Origin: Andreprevotia chitinilytica DSM 18519
Lineage (GTDB): Bacteria; Pseudomonadota; Gammaproteobacteria; Burkholderiales; Chitinibacteraceae
NCBI RefSeq assembly: GCF_000711875.1
Contig: NZ_JONM01000006.1
Location: forward strand, 62,001-126,000
Direction of reading: 5' to 3'
DNA length: 64,000 bases
Of this stretch, positions 1 through 9,387 are shown piece by piece; positions within the stretch are counted from its first letter, which is position 1, and every line of letters starts with the position of its first letter. Made by a program: the position numbers and the translations under genes. The notes under the pieces are model-generated. The model had not been told where the DNA came from and made no database searches. It worked only from the letters and a program-made list of their open reading frames with translations.

Positions 1-399
1 GAGGCCGCCGTTGCGGGCGCTGCCGGCCACGTCGTCCTCGTGGCGCATAGCCTGGGCTGCGTGACGGCCGGGCACTGGGCCGCGTTGTCCGCGCATCGGC
101 ACAAGATCGCTTCGGCGCTGTTGGTTGCACCGGCCGATGTCGCCCGCGAAGACGCTCCGCCCAGTTTCACCAGCTTCCTGCCGCTGCCGATCAACCGCTT
201 GCCCTTCCCGGCGCTGCTGGTGGCCAGCGATAACGACTACGCATGTTCATTCGAGCGGGCGACGATGCTGGCCGAGAGCTGGGGCGGGCAGCTGCATACC
301 ATCGAGGGCGCAGGCCACATCAACGTGGAATCCGGCTATGGCGACTGGCCGGAGGGTTTGAAATTGCTTCGCACCTTGCTGCGGCGCTATCCGCGCTGA
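1..399 (+). CDS. Alpha/beta hydrolase, RBBP9/YdeN-like (3' part only)
   Basis: The reading frame is open from the first base of the window, so the N-terminus lies outside. The visible 132 residues carry a nucleophile elbow of the form VAHSLGC near residue 14, with serine as presumed nucleophile. An acid follows in the ASDND segment and a histidine in the EGAGHIN segment, in the order expected of an alpha/beta-hydrolase triad. Size and motifs match the RBBP9/YdeN serine-hydrolase family, small cytoplasmic proteins of mostly unknown substrate. No partner gene is visible downstream. The family call is firm at fold level; the substrate is unknown. Confidence 0.75.
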   Translation, partial: EAAVAGAAGHVVLVAHSLGCVTAGHWAALSAHRHKIASALLVAPADVAREDAPPSFTSFLPLPINRLPFPALLVASDNDYACSFERATMLAESWGGQLHTIEGAGHINVESGYGDWPEGLKLLRTLLRRYPR

Positions 400-515
400 C
401 CCGCTCTCGTACCCCTGATGGATTGCAGACGCGCTATCGAGTGCTGGCTCGGCCTGCCGATTTCCGGGCCGCTGTCTGCGGACTCGCTATGTTTCAGCTA
501 ATTCTGCCAACGGGC

Positions 516-549
516 GTTTGTGTAAAGATTTCGAAATTTTTTCACAAAC
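516..549. repeat. 34-bp AT-rich near-palindrome
   Basis: The two 17-base halves are reverse complements at 15 of 17 positions, with outer arms GTTTGTG and CACAAAC and the centre ATTTCGAAAT. It lies 117 bp after the hydrolase stop codon. It could be a dimeric regulator site or a weak AT-rich terminator; it lacks the GC-rich stem of a classical intrinsic terminator. Confidence 0.5.
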
Positions 550-890
550 AAACACAATTGCGTTTGCTGCTTTGATTTAAATTCTCGGTCGAGTCATCAA
601 TTTTCTTACAAATGACTGAGTCGGTGTTGAAGGCATCTTCGCCAGTCGATCATCGTGTTTGCCGGTCCGACGCAGCACACAAACTGATCCGACCTGGCCG
701 ATTTGCGGCTGCAGGCTTGCTGGTATGTGTCTGTCATATAACGGAAAACCGGATTGCGAGTGCGGGTGAACGCCTGACATTTGCTTGGCGTTGACGCGCT
801 TTGCCTAACTTGTTTGTTACTGAATGTAAATCCCCGAAGAAACCGTCAACAAAACACGGCATCATCACGCCCGTGAGCTTTTTCGATTTC

Positions 891-918
891 TTAACAAATA
901 CGTAGCACTTACTAAAAT
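891..918 (+). promoter_or_regulatory. Possible sigma70 promoter close to the glycosyltransferase start
   Basis: A -35-like TTAACA at 891-896 and a -10-like TAAAAT at 913-918 are separated by 16 bp. The predicted transcript start would lie only a few bases before the ATG at 931. No Shine-Dalgarno sequence is visible there, so the message would be nearly leaderless. Sequence match only. Confidence 0.35.
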
Positions 919-930
919 GATCGTTTTCTT

Positions 931-2649
931 ATGAACTCGCCCCGCGAAATCCAGAAGCTGCAAGCGCTATTGCAACAGCAAAGCGCGCTTCAGCTCGGGT
1001 TCGGACTCTTGCTGGTCGGCGCGCTCTATTACTTCCTGCCGGGCCTGATTGGCCACGACCCGTGGAAGCAGGATGAAACCTATACCTTCAGCATGATCCT
1101 GCACCTGCTGCAGGACGGCGATTGGGTCGTGATGCGGGTGGCTGGCGAGCCCTTCATGGAAAAGCCGCCGCTCTATTACTGGAGCGCGGCGCTGATGGCG
1201 CGCCTCTTCGGCGGCTGGTTGCCGCTGCATGATGCGGCCCGGCTGACCAGTGGCTTGTACATGGTGGGTGCATTCGCTGCCGTGGCTACGGCTGTGCGCC
1301 ACGCATGGGGACGCCACGCTGCACCGGTGTCTTGCCTCGCCTTGGCCGCTTGCCCGGCGCTGATGCTGCACGGGCACGGCATGATCACCGATGTCGCCCA
1401 GTTTTTCGGTGCAACCCTCGCGATATGCGGACTGATGCGCCTGCACGAGCCTGCCGTGCGTGGCAGCGTGATGCTGGGCGTTGGCTTGCTGGCAGCGTTT
1501 TTGTCCAAGGGCTTGTTGATTCCCGGCGTGCTCGGCGTGACCGGGGTGCTGTTGCCCGTCCTGTCATCGCAATGGCGTACGCGGGCTTATGCCACGCAAT
1601 GGGCGCGTGCACTACTGATCGCCATCCCGCTGGGCCTGATCTGGCCGACCATGCTGTATCTGCGTGCGCCGGATTTGTTCACCGAATGGTTCTGGCTGAA
1701 CAACATCGGCCGCTTCCTCGGCTTTGCAGTGCCGGTGCTGGGGGCGGGTACTGAACCCGGTTATTTCTTCAAGTCGATTCCCGGTTTTGCCTTTCCGGTG
1801 TTGCCGCTGGCGCTGTGGTCGCTCTGGTTGTGGCGCAAGCGTTGGCATGCGCCGCAGATCCTGGTGCCGGCGTTGTTTGCGCTGGTGTTGTTCGGCACCT
1901 TGTCGAGCTCGGCATCCGCACGGGCGCTGTATGCGCTGCCGATCCTCTCGCCGTTGGCGATGCTGGCCTATCCGGCGCTCATCGAGCACTCTGGTCGTGC
2001 CGATCGAGTGGTTCGCTACATCAGTCTGGCGTTGTTTGGTGGGTTGGCCGCTTTCGTCATCGGGGTATGGGGGCAGGGGCTCGTGACCGGGCATATGCCG
2101 ACGTGGGCATGGCTTGCCCGCATGCTGCCGAGCGATTTCAAGCCTGAGTTGCAGCCAGTGGCTGGCGTGGTCGCAGCTGTGGCGATCGGTTTCTGGATCT
2201 ATGTCGCCAAGGTATCGCGCGATCGTCTGGTTGGTGGTCTGATGTGCTGGACGACCGGGCTGATGCTGTTGTGGACGCTGGCAATGACACTCTGGTTGCC
2301 TTGGTTGAACGAGGCCAAGAGCTATCGCCAGGTCATGGAAGGCGTGCGGACCTCGCTGGCGGCCGAGCAAGGCTGCATCACGAGCGTGGGGCTGGGTGAG
2401 TCCGAGCGGGCGATGCTGCATTACTTCGGCAACAGGCTGACCGACCGGGTGGAGCTTGGCCACAAGCAGCAGTGCAATTACCTGTTGATCGAAGACTCCG
2501 CCAGCACCCCGACTCTGCTGCCGGCCGGCAACTGGCTGCCAATCTGGCGCGGCAATCGCGCTGGCGACAACGACGAACGCTTTCGTCTGTTCGAATCCGG
2601 CGAAACGGGCACGGCGTCGTTGATGCATCCGTTGTCACCCAAGGGCTGA
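931..2649 (+). CDS. Glycosyltransferase family 39 (ArnT/PMT-like) membrane protein
   Basis: A 572-residue integral membrane protein of the dolichyl-phosphate-mannose mannosyltransferase / ArnT type (PMT_2 region). These enzymes move a sugar from a polyprenyl-phosphate donor to lipid A, protein or another envelope acceptor on the periplasmic side. After the first membrane helix (about residues 22-40) the first periplasmic loop has GHDPWKQDE, matching the acidic DE-type catalytic loop, and then FMEKPPLYYW, the typical EKPPL motif. Roughly 10-12 hydrophobic segments follow, with a small soluble C-terminal domain. It stands alone, with a poor ribosome site at 931. Donor and acceptor cannot be told; no arn genes are nearby. 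Confidence 0.85.
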   Translation: MNSPREIQKLQALLQQQSALQLGFGLLLVGALYYFLPGLIGHDPWKQDETYTFSMILHLLQDGDWVVMRVAGEPFMEKPPLYYWSAALMARLFGGWLPLHDAARLTSGLYMVGAFAAVATAVRHAWGRHAAPVSCLALAACPALMLHGHGMITDVAQFFGATLAICGLMRLHEPAVRGSVMLGVGLLAAFLSKGLLIPGVLGVTGVLLPVLSSQWRTRAYATQWARALLIAIPLGLIWPTMLYLRAPDLFTEWFWLNNIGRFLGFAVPVLGAGTEPGYFFKSIPGFAFPVLPLALWSLWLWRKRWHAPQILVPALFALVLFGTLSSSASARALYALPILSPLAMLAYPALIEHSGRADRVVRYISLALFGGLAAFVIGVWGQGLVTGHMPTWAWLARMLPSDFKPELQPVAGVVAAVAIGFWIYVAKVSRDRLVGGLMCWTTGLMLLWTLAMTLWLPWLNEAKSYRQVMEGVRTSLAAEQGCITSVGLGESERAMLHYFGNRLTDRVELGHKQQCNYLLIEDSASTPTLLPAGNWLPIWRGNRAGDNDERFRLFESGETGTASLMHPLSPKG

Positions 2650-2693
2650 GGCCGGGAAAGAAAGAACCGTAGCTGAGCGCTACTGTTCCTGCC

Positions 2694-3434
2694 TCACGCC
2701 TCCGCCGGCCGACGCAAGGCCGAGAATGCGGCAGGCTCCCACTCCCGCATCGCAATCAGCATGCCGGTGCCGCGCCGGAACGATAACGGCACGGCCAGAC
2801 TATCGCGGTGCAGATCAGCAAACTCCTGCTTCAGCCGACGTAGCTTCTGCCGGAATTGCATCGCGGCAGCGGGCGTCAGCATGCCGTGCAGGAACAACAT
2901 CGTCTCATCCGCCGCAGCAAAATTCGCATCCAGAAAATCCGGCCGGCCCTTATCCCGGAAAAACCCACGAATCGGCCCATCCGGCAGCCAATCGAAATCA
3001 CGCGCAACCAGCAGGCGGATGCGATTGCCCGGCATGAGTGCAATCAGCCCGAGTTTGTCGAGGCGCAGCAGCTTTTGTACGCAGACTGTCTCACTCAGCG
3101 CATAGACGGTGATGATCTGTTCCACTGCCCAATGGTTGAGCGCACATACCGCCACCAGCAGCAGGTGAATATCTGCCACCAACTCCTGTTCCTGCTCGCC
3201 GTTCAAATGGTGCAACGACGGTTCGGCGAGGCTTTCTGCCGCCAGCTCTGCCAAGGTGAGATCAGCCAGCGCTGCCAATTCGCACAGGCGCTGCAGCGAC
3301 ATGTTGCCGGTGGAAAACAGCCGCTTGATGCTGGGCTCGGATAACCCAAGGGCGTCGCCGGCTTGGCGATAGGTCAGCCCGCGTGCCTTGAAACGGCGTT
3401 TGAGCGTGGCGAGCAATTGACGTGTTTCATTCAT
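2694..3434 (-). CDS. XRE-family transcriptional regulator with C-terminal effector-like domain
   Basis: The first 60 residues form a Cro/C1-type helix-turn-helix (TYRQAGDALGLSEPSIKRLF). About 180 residues follow with no motif I recognise, containing a winged-helix-like stretch (residues 105-140) and charged helices. The gene is divergent from the CREST-superfamily membrane protein at 3558. A 19-bp palindrome with sequence like GGTATC lies 12 bp before its own start codon and within the shared 123-bp promoter region. Self-regulation and control of the neighbour are therefore likely, though inferred. It converges on the glycosyltransferase gene, leaving only 44 bp. Confidence 0.8.
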   Translation of the reverse strand: MNETRQLLATLKRRFKARGLTYRQAGDALGLSEPSIKRLFSTGNMSLQRLCELAALADLTLAELAAESLAEPSLHHLNGEQEQELVADIHLLLVAVCALNHWAVEQIITVYALSETVCVQKLLRLDKLGLIALMPGNRIRLLVARDFDWLPDGPIRGFFRDKGRPDFLDANFAAADETMLFLHGMLTPAAAMQFRQKLRRLKQEFADLHRDSLAVPLSFRRGTGMLIAMREWEPAAFSALRRPAEA

Positions 3435-3446
3435 TTCTTGAAGTTG

Positions 3447-3465
3447 GGTATCAAAATTCGATACC
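3447..3465. promoter_or_regulatory. 19-bp palindromic operator candidate for the XRE regulator
   Basis: The arms GGTATC and GATACC flank an AT centre, and 8 of the 9 possible pairs match. It sits between the divergent XRE and CREST genes, 12 bp from the regulator start, the expected place for an autoregulatory operator. Confidence 0.55.
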
Positions 3466-3557
3466 GGTTAGCGTATTCAAGGCCACCAATACAATCAAGG
3501 TTTCTCTATCCGATTCTTGTTGGCATGCTTCATGCCATACAAATAAAGGAGCTGCCG

Positions 3558-4340
3558 ATGAAACGCTTGCCGAACTATCTGCCCACCGTGCTGACCGTGG
3601 CCATCGCCATCGGGTTGCTGATCTATGGGCCGATTCCACAACTCGCGCACTACCACGAGTTCGCTGACCGCCGGCTCTGGCTCGGTATCCCGAACGCGGC
3701 GGATGTGTTGTCCAATACCGGGTTTGCGCTGATCGGGCTATGGGGATTGTGGCGGCTGTGGCCGTTGCGGCACCACCCGGCGCTGGCGGTAGGCTGGCCG
3801 GGGTGGTGTCTGTTCCTGGTGTCGTTGATCGCGACAGCCATCGGCTCCAGTTACTACCACCTTGCGCCGGATGATCTGCGTCTGGTCTGGGATCGCCTGC
3901 CGATTGCCTTTGCCTGCGCCGGCCTGCTCTCCGCCGTGCATGCGGAAGCGCGTGGCAAGGAGGCCGGGATGACTGCGGTGCTTCTGTCTGTCGCTGCTGT
4001 AGCGAGCGTGTTGTGGTGGCAAACCACTGCCGACCTCCGCCCCTACTTGCTGCTGCAGGGGCTGCCGCTGTTGCTGGTGCCACTCTGGCAGGCCGACGCG
4101 CCCAGCAAGGATCGCGTCGCCTTTGCCGTCGCGATTGGTCTCTATGTTGCGGCCAAGCTGGCGGAGTTGAGTGACCATCAGCTGTTGCATGTATTGGGTT
4201 TCGTCAGCGGGCATACGCTGAAACATCTGCTTGCCGTTGCCGCTGCAGTGGTCATCGTGACTCGGCTCAAGCAACGGGTCATGCCGGCCAGGCAGAATCA
4301 ACCGGGCTTGGGCTATCCGAAGGCGCATTTGCAGGAGTGA
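3558..4340 (+). CDS. CREST-superfamily membrane hydrolase (alkaline-ceramidase-like)
   Basis: A 260-residue, seven-helix membrane protein. The ATG at 3558 is chosen because AAAGGA precedes it at 3545-3550 and the first helix follows; the frame is open further upstream. It shows the three signature elements of the CREST metal-dependent membrane hydrolases: SxxxH in GSSYYH, an Asp in WDRLP, and HxxxH in SGHTLKH close to the C-terminus. Alkaline ceramidases, Per1 and related proteins share these zinc ligands. The WDRLP context resembles bacterial ceramidase-like proteins (PF05875 type). Substrate is unknown; an amide bond in a membrane lipid is likely. It is divergent from the XRE regulator that probably controls it. 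Confidence 0.8.
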   Translation: MKRLPNYLPTVLTVAIAIGLLIYGPIPQLAHYHEFADRRLWLGIPNAADVLSNTGFALIGLWGLWRLWPLRHHPALAVGWPGWCLFLVSLIATAIGSSYYHLAPDDLRLVWDRLPIAFACAGLLSAVHAEARGKEAGMTAVLLSVAAVASVLWWQTTADLRPYLLLQGLPLLLVPLWQADAPSKDRVAFAVAIGLYVAAKLAELSDHQLLHVLGFVSGHTLKHLLAVAAAVVIVTRLKQRVMPARQNQPGLGYPKAHLQE

Positions 4341-4352
4341 GTGGTTGCAAGA

Positions 4353-4393
4353 TAAAAAAGGGCGGGTCGGGATGAATGTCCCGCCCGCCCTTT
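4353..4393 (-). terminator. Intrinsic terminator of the chemoreceptor gene (possibly bidirectional)
   Basis: A GC-rich stem of 15 pairs with one bulged base (4357-4372 with 4379-4393) and a 6-nt loop lies between two convergent genes. On the minus strand it is followed by six T. On the plus strand the T-run is only three, so termination is stronger for the minus-strand gene. Confidence 0.8.
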
Positions 4394-4411
4394 GGCGATT
4401 TGGCCGCTTGA

Positions 4412-6022
4412 TTACATCTTGAAGCGTGCTGCCGTCGCACGCAGGTCTTGCGCTAGCGTATCCAGCTTTTGCACCGCGCCGTGGGCGGCACTGACGGACA
4501 TATCCGACTCTTCGACCATCCGCGCAATTTGCTCCACGTTGGTGGCGATGGCGTTGCTGGCCTGACTTTGCTCATGCGTGGCGCTGGCCACTTCGCGAAT
4601 CTTGCCCAGCGTATCGGCCGCATGGCTGCGAATTTCTCGTAGCGCTTCGGCAGCGCGCTCGGTCAGCGAGACCCCGGTGTTTACCTGCGCGCTCACATCG
4701 TTGATCTTGCCGACGGCCAGATTGGTGTCGTTCTGCACCGCCTGAATGGTGCGGGTGATGTCCTGGGTGGCGCTGGCGGTGCGCTCAGCGAGCTTGCGCA
4801 CTTCATCCGCCACCACCGCAAAGCCGCGCCCTTGCTCGCCGGCACGGGCCGCTTCGATGGCGGCATTCAGCGCCAGCAGATTGGTCTGGTTGGCGATGTC
4901 GTTGATGACTGCTGCGATACCGCCAATTTCCTGCGAGCGTTCCACCAGGCTGTGGATCAGCGAGGCCGCTTCGGTGATATCGCTGGAAATGCGCTTGATC
5001 TCGCCTGCGGCCTCAACGGCCATGTTTTCACCATCGACTGCCACGGTTGAGGCGCGTTGCGACTGCTCGGCGCTCTCGCCGGCGCTGCCGGAAACATGGC
5101 TGATGCTGACGGTCATTTCTTCGATGGCGGCGGCCGTGGACGAGGTCGCCTCCGACGAGCGTCGTGCGCCTTGGCTGATCTGCGTCATCTGCTCCTTGAG
5201 CGATGCGGCGGAATCCGCCAGCTGCATGGCGGCGCTGTTGAAGCGGCCGGCCATGTCGCGCAGGCTGGTCTGCATGCGCTGCATGGCGCCAAGCAGGCTG
5301 TCCGGCGGCCCGGAGAGCTTGATGGTCTGGGACAGGTCGCCGGCGGCGATATCGTTGGCGATGGATGCCGCGTAGGCTGGCTCGCCACCAAGCTGGCGCA
5401 AGATGTTCCGCGCCATTTGCAGGCCCAGCCCGGCCACGACGACCAATACGGCGATGCCGATACCGAGGAACAACACGGCGCGTTCCCAGAACGCTGCATT
5501 GATGTCGTCGATAAAGAAGCCCGTGCCGATGACCCATTGCCACGGCTCAAACGACAGCACGCCGTTGAGCTTGGGCAAGTCGACCTTGCCGCCCGGTTTG
5601 GAGGTCTGGATTTCCACGATGCCGATGTGACCTTTGGAGAGCGCTTCGGCATAGATCTCTGTGGCGTAGCGGCCGTCAGCGCCCTTGGTGCCTTTGTCGA
5701 CCTTGCCGACGCGTTCGGTTTTCGGGTGGACGACCAGGATATTGCCGGGCGCACGGGCGAAGAAATAGACATCGCCATCGCGCAGATTCGCCAGCGCATC
5801 GGCAGCGCGCGTTTGCGCTTCTTCATGGGTGAGCTTGCCGCTGGTTTCGAGCTGCTGGTAGTGCTTCAGCATGTTCTCGGCTTCAACCAGCAACCGTGTG
5901 ATCTGGCTCTCGCGTTCCTGCATCATGGTGTGGCGCAGGCTGACGAGCCCCACCGCTGAAATGATCACCATCCCCAGCATGGCCGCCGCGATGATGACCC
6001 AGACTCTGGTTGCCAGTTTCAT
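4412..6022 (-). CDS. Methyl-accepting chemotaxis protein with single Cache_2 sensor
   Basis: A 536-residue transmembrane chemoreceptor. The start at 6022 (MKLATRVW) is preferred over the longer frame because AAGGA stands just upstream and the first membrane helix follows at once. Order: helix about 7-30, periplasmic sCache_2 sensor about 35-185 ([19 protein letters not shown], then GWVIGTGFF-like [13 protein letters not shown]), second helix about 187-210, HAMP, and the signalling domain. The hairpin tip has [20 protein letters not shown] and [12 protein letters not shown]. It ends in ATAARFKM and lacks a CheR-tethering pentapeptide. sCache_2 receptors usually sense small carboxylates; the ligand here is unknown. 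Confidence 0.93.
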   Translation of the reverse strand: MKLATRVWVIIAAAMLGMVIISAVGLVSLRHTMMQERESQITRLLVEAENMLKHYQQLETSGKLTHEEAQTRAADALANLRDGDVYFFARAPGNILVVHPKTERVGKVDKGTKGADGRYATEIYAEALSKGHIGIVEIQTSKPGGKVDLPKLNGVLSFEPWQWVIGTGFFIDDINAAFWERAVLFLGIGIAVLVVVAGLGLQMARNILRQLGGEPAYAASIANDIAAGDLSQTIKLSGPPDSLLGAMQRMQTSLRDMAGRFNSAAMQLADSAASLKEQMTQISQGARRSSEATSSTAAAIEEMTVSISHVSGSAGESAEQSQRASTVAVDGENMAVEAAGEIKRISSDITEAASLIHSLVERSQEIGGIAAVINDIANQTNLLALNAAIEAARAGEQGRGFAVVADEVRKLAERTASATQDITRTIQAVQNDTNLAVGKINDVSAQVNTGVSLTERAAEALREIRSHAADTLGKIREVASATHEQSQASNAIATNVEQIARMVEESDMSVSAAHGAVQKLDTLAQDLRATAARFKM

Positions 6023-6161
6023 TGTTTTTCCTTGTTGACCAGATGCGCACCCAGCTCCATCGCCGAATGGTGATGTCAGTGTATTACGGCGTAAGCATGG
6101 CCGGACATAGACTGAAGCACTAATACTGGGCGAGTTTGGCTCCCGCACGGGGCAGCGTTGC

Positions 6162-7196
6162 TTACGACCGGTCTTCTTGAATATGGCCGAACAAATGCCG
6201 CCGTGCAGCGGTATTGAAGACCATCAGCCCAGCCAGGGCGATGGCTGAGCCAACCAGCACATCCACCAGTCGGATGCGCAGCAAGCTGAGATCGCCGCCA
6301 TTCGGCAGCCAGGCGATATCAAGCAGGATCATCACCATTGCCGTGATTGCCGCAGCATGTGCCCAATAGTTGCGTGCCATGCCTAGCGGGCGGAGGAAAG
6401 CGAATACGAGCACCCAAGCCAGCAGGTGGACAGGTTCATGGCTGAAACGCACCACCAGCCATGCCAGTGGCACACCGACGAGCGTCCCGACGGCGTATTG
6501 CAACAGGCGGCGCAGGCTATCCGCGCCGTCCGGGCGCAACACAAACAGCGTCACGGCGGTCAGCCAGGCCGGGCGCTGGAAGCCGAGCACTAACGCGATC
6601 CAGAGCGCAGCGGTACACGTCACCATGAAGCACAGCGCATGCAGCCAACCCGCGTTGCGCCCGGCCATGATGCGCAACATGCCCCGTTTCAGCCCGCGAT
6701 GATCGCCTTCGTTTTTCCAGATCAGGCTGTCGACGCCGACCACGATCTGGCCGATCAGGAAGCCAACCAGCACGTAGGGCAGCAGGGGGAGCGGCAGGCC
6801 CGGCGTATAGGCGCATACCAGCAGGATCAGTGCCGCGAGGCGGAAGATGATCTCCAGCGCGGTGTCGTTGCCGTCGGTCCAGCCAATGGCGAAGGTCAAC
6901 AACGCCAGCAATGGCAGGATCCAGGTAGCGTGATGGCCTAGATACAGCCCGAACGCGCCACAGCCAAAGATCAGTACCGCGCCAGCTAGTTGCGTGGTCA
7001 AGCGATAGCGGAAGGTACCGCCGAAATCAACCAGCGTGGCGTACATGCCGCCCAGCGTGGCGAACAGAATCCCGCCCGGTTGATGCAAGGCCAGTGCCAG
7101 CAGGGCGGGAATCCCGATCGCGAGCGCCGAACACCATGCCTTGCGCCACGGGTGATCGCCGGGTTTGAGTTCAAGCAGATGGAAGGGCAAGCGCAT
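6162..7196 (-). CDS. FUSC-family inner membrane transporter
   Basis: A 344-residue protein with two sets of hydrophobic helices. The first includes [20 protein letters not shown], the typical N-terminal FUSC motif; the second (about 195-335) repeats the pattern with [20 protein letters not shown] proteins act in efflux of aromatic acids and similar compounds. This is a short form without the large cytoplasmic domain of AaeB. It lies 24 bp after msbA on the same strand and may be co-transcribed. Substrate unknown. Confidence 0.8.
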   Translation of the reverse strand: MRLPFHLLELKPGDHPWRKAWCSALAIGIPALLALALHQPGGILFATLGGMYATLVDFGGTFRYRLTTQLAGAVLIFGCGAFGLYLGHHATWILPLLALLTFAIGWTDGNDTALEIIFRLAALILLVCAYTPGLPLPLLPYVLVGFLIGQIVVGVDSLIWKNEGDHRGLKRGMLRIMAGRNAGWLHALCFMVTCTAALWIALVLGFQRPAWLTAVTLFVLRPDGADSLRRLLQYAVGTLVGVPLAWLVVRFSHEPVHLLAWVLVFAFLRPLGMARNYWAHAAAITAMVMILLDIAWLPNGGDLSLLRIRLVDVLVGSAIALAGLMVFNTAARRHLFGHIQEDRS

Positions 7197-7220
7197 GGGA
7201 GATTGTGTCAGCCTTGAGGA

Positions 7221-8954
7221 TCAGTCCGCGAACTGCACCGCATGCATCTGGCTATATGCGCCACCTTGGGCGATCAACTCGGTGTGCTTGCCGGTCTCGA
7301 CGATGCGGCCTTGCTTCATCACCACGATACGGTTGGCGTTTTCGATGGTGGAGAGTCGATGCGCAATGACGAGGGTGGTGCGGTCTTGCATCAGGTTCTC
7401 CAGCGCGGCTTGCACCTTGCGCTCGGATTCCGTATCCAGCGCGCTGGTTGCCTCGTCCAGAATCAGGATCGGCGCGTTCTTGTAGACGGCACGGGCAATG
7501 GCGAGGCGCTGGCGCTGGCCGCCGGACAACCGCACGCCGTTTTCGCCCAGCATGGTGTCGAAGCCTTCCGGCATGGTTTCGATGAAGTCCGTGGCAAAGG
7601 CCGCTTCGGCCGCTTGGCGCACGCGGGCTGGGTCGGGCTCCGCATCGCCGTAGGCAATGTTGGCGGCGACGGTATCGTTGAACAGCACCACGTCTTGGCT
7701 GACCACGGCGAACTGGCGGCGCAGATCGGCCAGCTTGTAGTCCGGCAGGGGCACGCCATCGAGGCGGATCGAGCCGCCACTGGGTTCATAGAAACGTGGC
7801 AACAGATTGGCGAGCGTGGTCTTGCCGCTGCCGGAGCTGCCAACCAGCGCCACCGTTTCGCCCCGTGCAACATTGAGAGTGATACCCGACAACGCCAGCT
7901 GACTGGCTTCGCCGTAGTGGAAGTCAACGTGGTCGAACTCGATCCGCCCTTCGCTGCGGCCCAACGGCTTGCCGCCGCCGTCGTCCTCGATTTCCTCATC
8001 GAGCACGGCGAACACGGATTCCGCTGCCGCCAGACCACGATGCATCACCTGATTGATCTTGGTGATGTTCTTGATCGGTTGCTGCAGCGCCATCATCGCC
8101 GTCATGAAGACGATGAAGGCCCCGGCCGTCAAACCGCCGGACTGAGCACGCAGGCTGGCGAAGTAGACGATGACCGCCAAAGTCACGCCGATCAGCAGCA
8201 TGATCAAGCCGGAGTTGAGTGCAGAGGTCGCGGCCTGCTTGGTGGTGAGGTTTTTTACGCCCCGGTTGCGGCTGGAAAAGCGACCTTCCTCATAGCTCGT
8301 TCCGCCGAACAGCTTCACCACACGCTGGCCGGCGAGGCTCTCGTCGAGAATGCGCGTCATCTCGCCCATTGCCGCCTGCGTTTCCCGCGAGATGCGCCGC
8401 TGGCGTTTGCCGACGATCGAGATCGACAGCGCCACGCCCGGCAGTAGGATCACGCACAGCATGGTGAGCCGCCAGTCGTTGAGTAGCATGATCGTGAGAT
8501 AAACCGCCAGCGAGAGCGAATCGCGGCACAGCACGGTCAGCGTTTGCACGCCGGCTTCCATGATCTGGTTCACGTCGTAGGTCACGCGCGACAGCAGCAC
8601 GCCAGTCGACGACTGATCGTAATAGCGCGTCGGTAGCCGCATATAGCGGGCGAACATTTTCTCCCGCAGATCGTGCATCACGCGGGCCGATAGCCACGTG
8701 CTGGTGTATTCGTTGCCGAAGTTGGATGCCAGTCGCAGCACAGCCAGCGCCAGGATTTGCGCCGGCAGAATCCACATGGCGCTCCGTACCAGCGCATCTT
8801 TGGACAGATTCTCGTCGACCAGCGGCTTGAGCAAGGAGAGCAGCGCACCGTCGACCAAGGCCGCAACAGCCATGCAGACAATGGTGATCAGGGCGATGGG
8901 CCAATAGGGTTTGATCTCGCCCAGCAGGCGAAGGTAAAGCGTGCGGCTGTTCAT
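7221..8954 (-). CDS. msbA: Lipid A export ABC transporter MsbA
   Basis: A 577-residue half-transporter that flips lipid A-core across the inner membrane as a homodimer. Six helices occupy residues 1-320. The nucleotide-binding domain has Walker A GSSGSGKTT, signature LSGGQRQRLAIARA, and Walker B with D-loop LILDEATSALD, followed by the H-loop histidine in VIAHRLST. Length equals that of known MsbA proteins (about 580). lpxC lies 1.7 kb upstream and LpxL-like genes at 45.3 kb, but no lpxK follows here. The ATG at 8954 gives the normal N-terminal helix. Confidence 0.92.
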   Translation of the reverse strand: MNSRTLYLRLLGEIKPYWPIALITIVCMAVAALVDGALLSLLKPLVDENLSKDALVRSAMWILPAQILALAVLRLASNFGNEYTSTWLSARVMHDLREKMFARYMRLPTRYYDQSSTGVLLSRVTYDVNQIMEAGVQTLTVLCRDSLSLAVYLTIMLLNDWRLTMLCVILLPGVALSISIVGKRQRRISRETQAAMGEMTRILDESLAGQRVVKLFGGTSYEEGRFSSRNRGVKNLTTKQAATSALNSGLIMLLIGVTLAVIVYFASLRAQSGGLTAGAFIVFMTAMMALQQPIKNITKINQVMHRGLAAAESVFAVLDEEIEDDGGGKPLGRSEGRIEFDHVDFHYGEASQLALSGITLNVARGETVALVGSSGSGKTTLANLLPRFYEPSGGSIRLDGVPLPDYKLADLRRQFAVVSQDVVLFNDTVAANIAYGDAEPDPARVRQAAEAAFATDFIETMPEGFDTMLGENGVRLSGGQRQRLAIARAVYKNAPILILDEATSALDTESERKVQAALENLMQDRTTLVIAHRLSTIENANRIVVMKQGRIVETGKHTELIAQGGAYSQMHAVQFAD

Positions 8955-9024
8955 GCAGACTCGAAACAGGAGAGGGTGGCCGGATTATAACGGGCCGGAT
9001 GGCTCCGCTCCTGCTTGGGGAAAA

Positions 9025-9387
9025 TCATTCCCCGTTGGCTGCATCGTTGCGAACCGTGGACAGTTGCTTCAACAACGCCGGCAAAGCGGTCTGCACCGTA
9101 TCCCATACCACTTCAAGGTTGATATCGAAGTAGCCGTGAGCGATGCGGTTACGCATGCCCCGCATGTTGCGCCACGGCAACTCAGAGTACGCTTGGGTGA
9201 ACTCTGCGTAACCATCCATCACCTTCGTCGCCGCCTCGCCAATGATGATGAGGCTCATGATGACGGCTTGCTGCGTGCGCTTGTCCTGAAGGAAAGCATC
9301 CTTGTCCAAACCATCAACAAAGCTGCACGCATCCGTTGCGGCCTGCTGCATGTGGTCGAGATAGTCTGGAAGACGGCTCTCGCTCAT
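9025..9387 (-). CDS. hepT: HepT-like HEPN ribonuclease toxin
   Basis: A 120-residue all-helical HEPN protein. The catalytic R-x4-6-H signature appears in RGMRNRIAHGYF (about residues 85-96), as in HepT of the HepT/MntA systems. HepT cleaves RNA, reported for tRNA in characterised members, and is inactivated by AMPylation by MntA at the tyrosine after the catalytic His; that tyrosine is present (HGY). Its start overlaps the stop of the antitoxin gene by 4 nt, so translation is coupled. Confidence 0.88.
   Translation of the reverse strand: MSESRLPDYLDHMQQAATDACSFVDGLDKDAFLQDKRTQQAVIMSLIIIGEAATKVMDGYAEFTQAYSELPWRNMRGMRNRIAHGYFDINLEVVWDTVQTALPALLKQLSTVRNDAANGE

Larger units (their letters stand above)
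400..930. other. Intergenic region, AT-rich in its second half
   Basis: No supportable gene was found. The stretch from about 500 to 930 is clearly richer in A+T than the flanking genes. It holds a 34-bp near-palindrome and a possible promoter immediately before the glycosyltransferase gene, listed separately. Short open frames here lack ribosome sites and recognisable products. Confidence 0.6.

Noticed and set aside
612-794. Possible 60-residue gene in the first intergenic region
   Set aside because: No ribosome site, no recognised similarity and no operon context.
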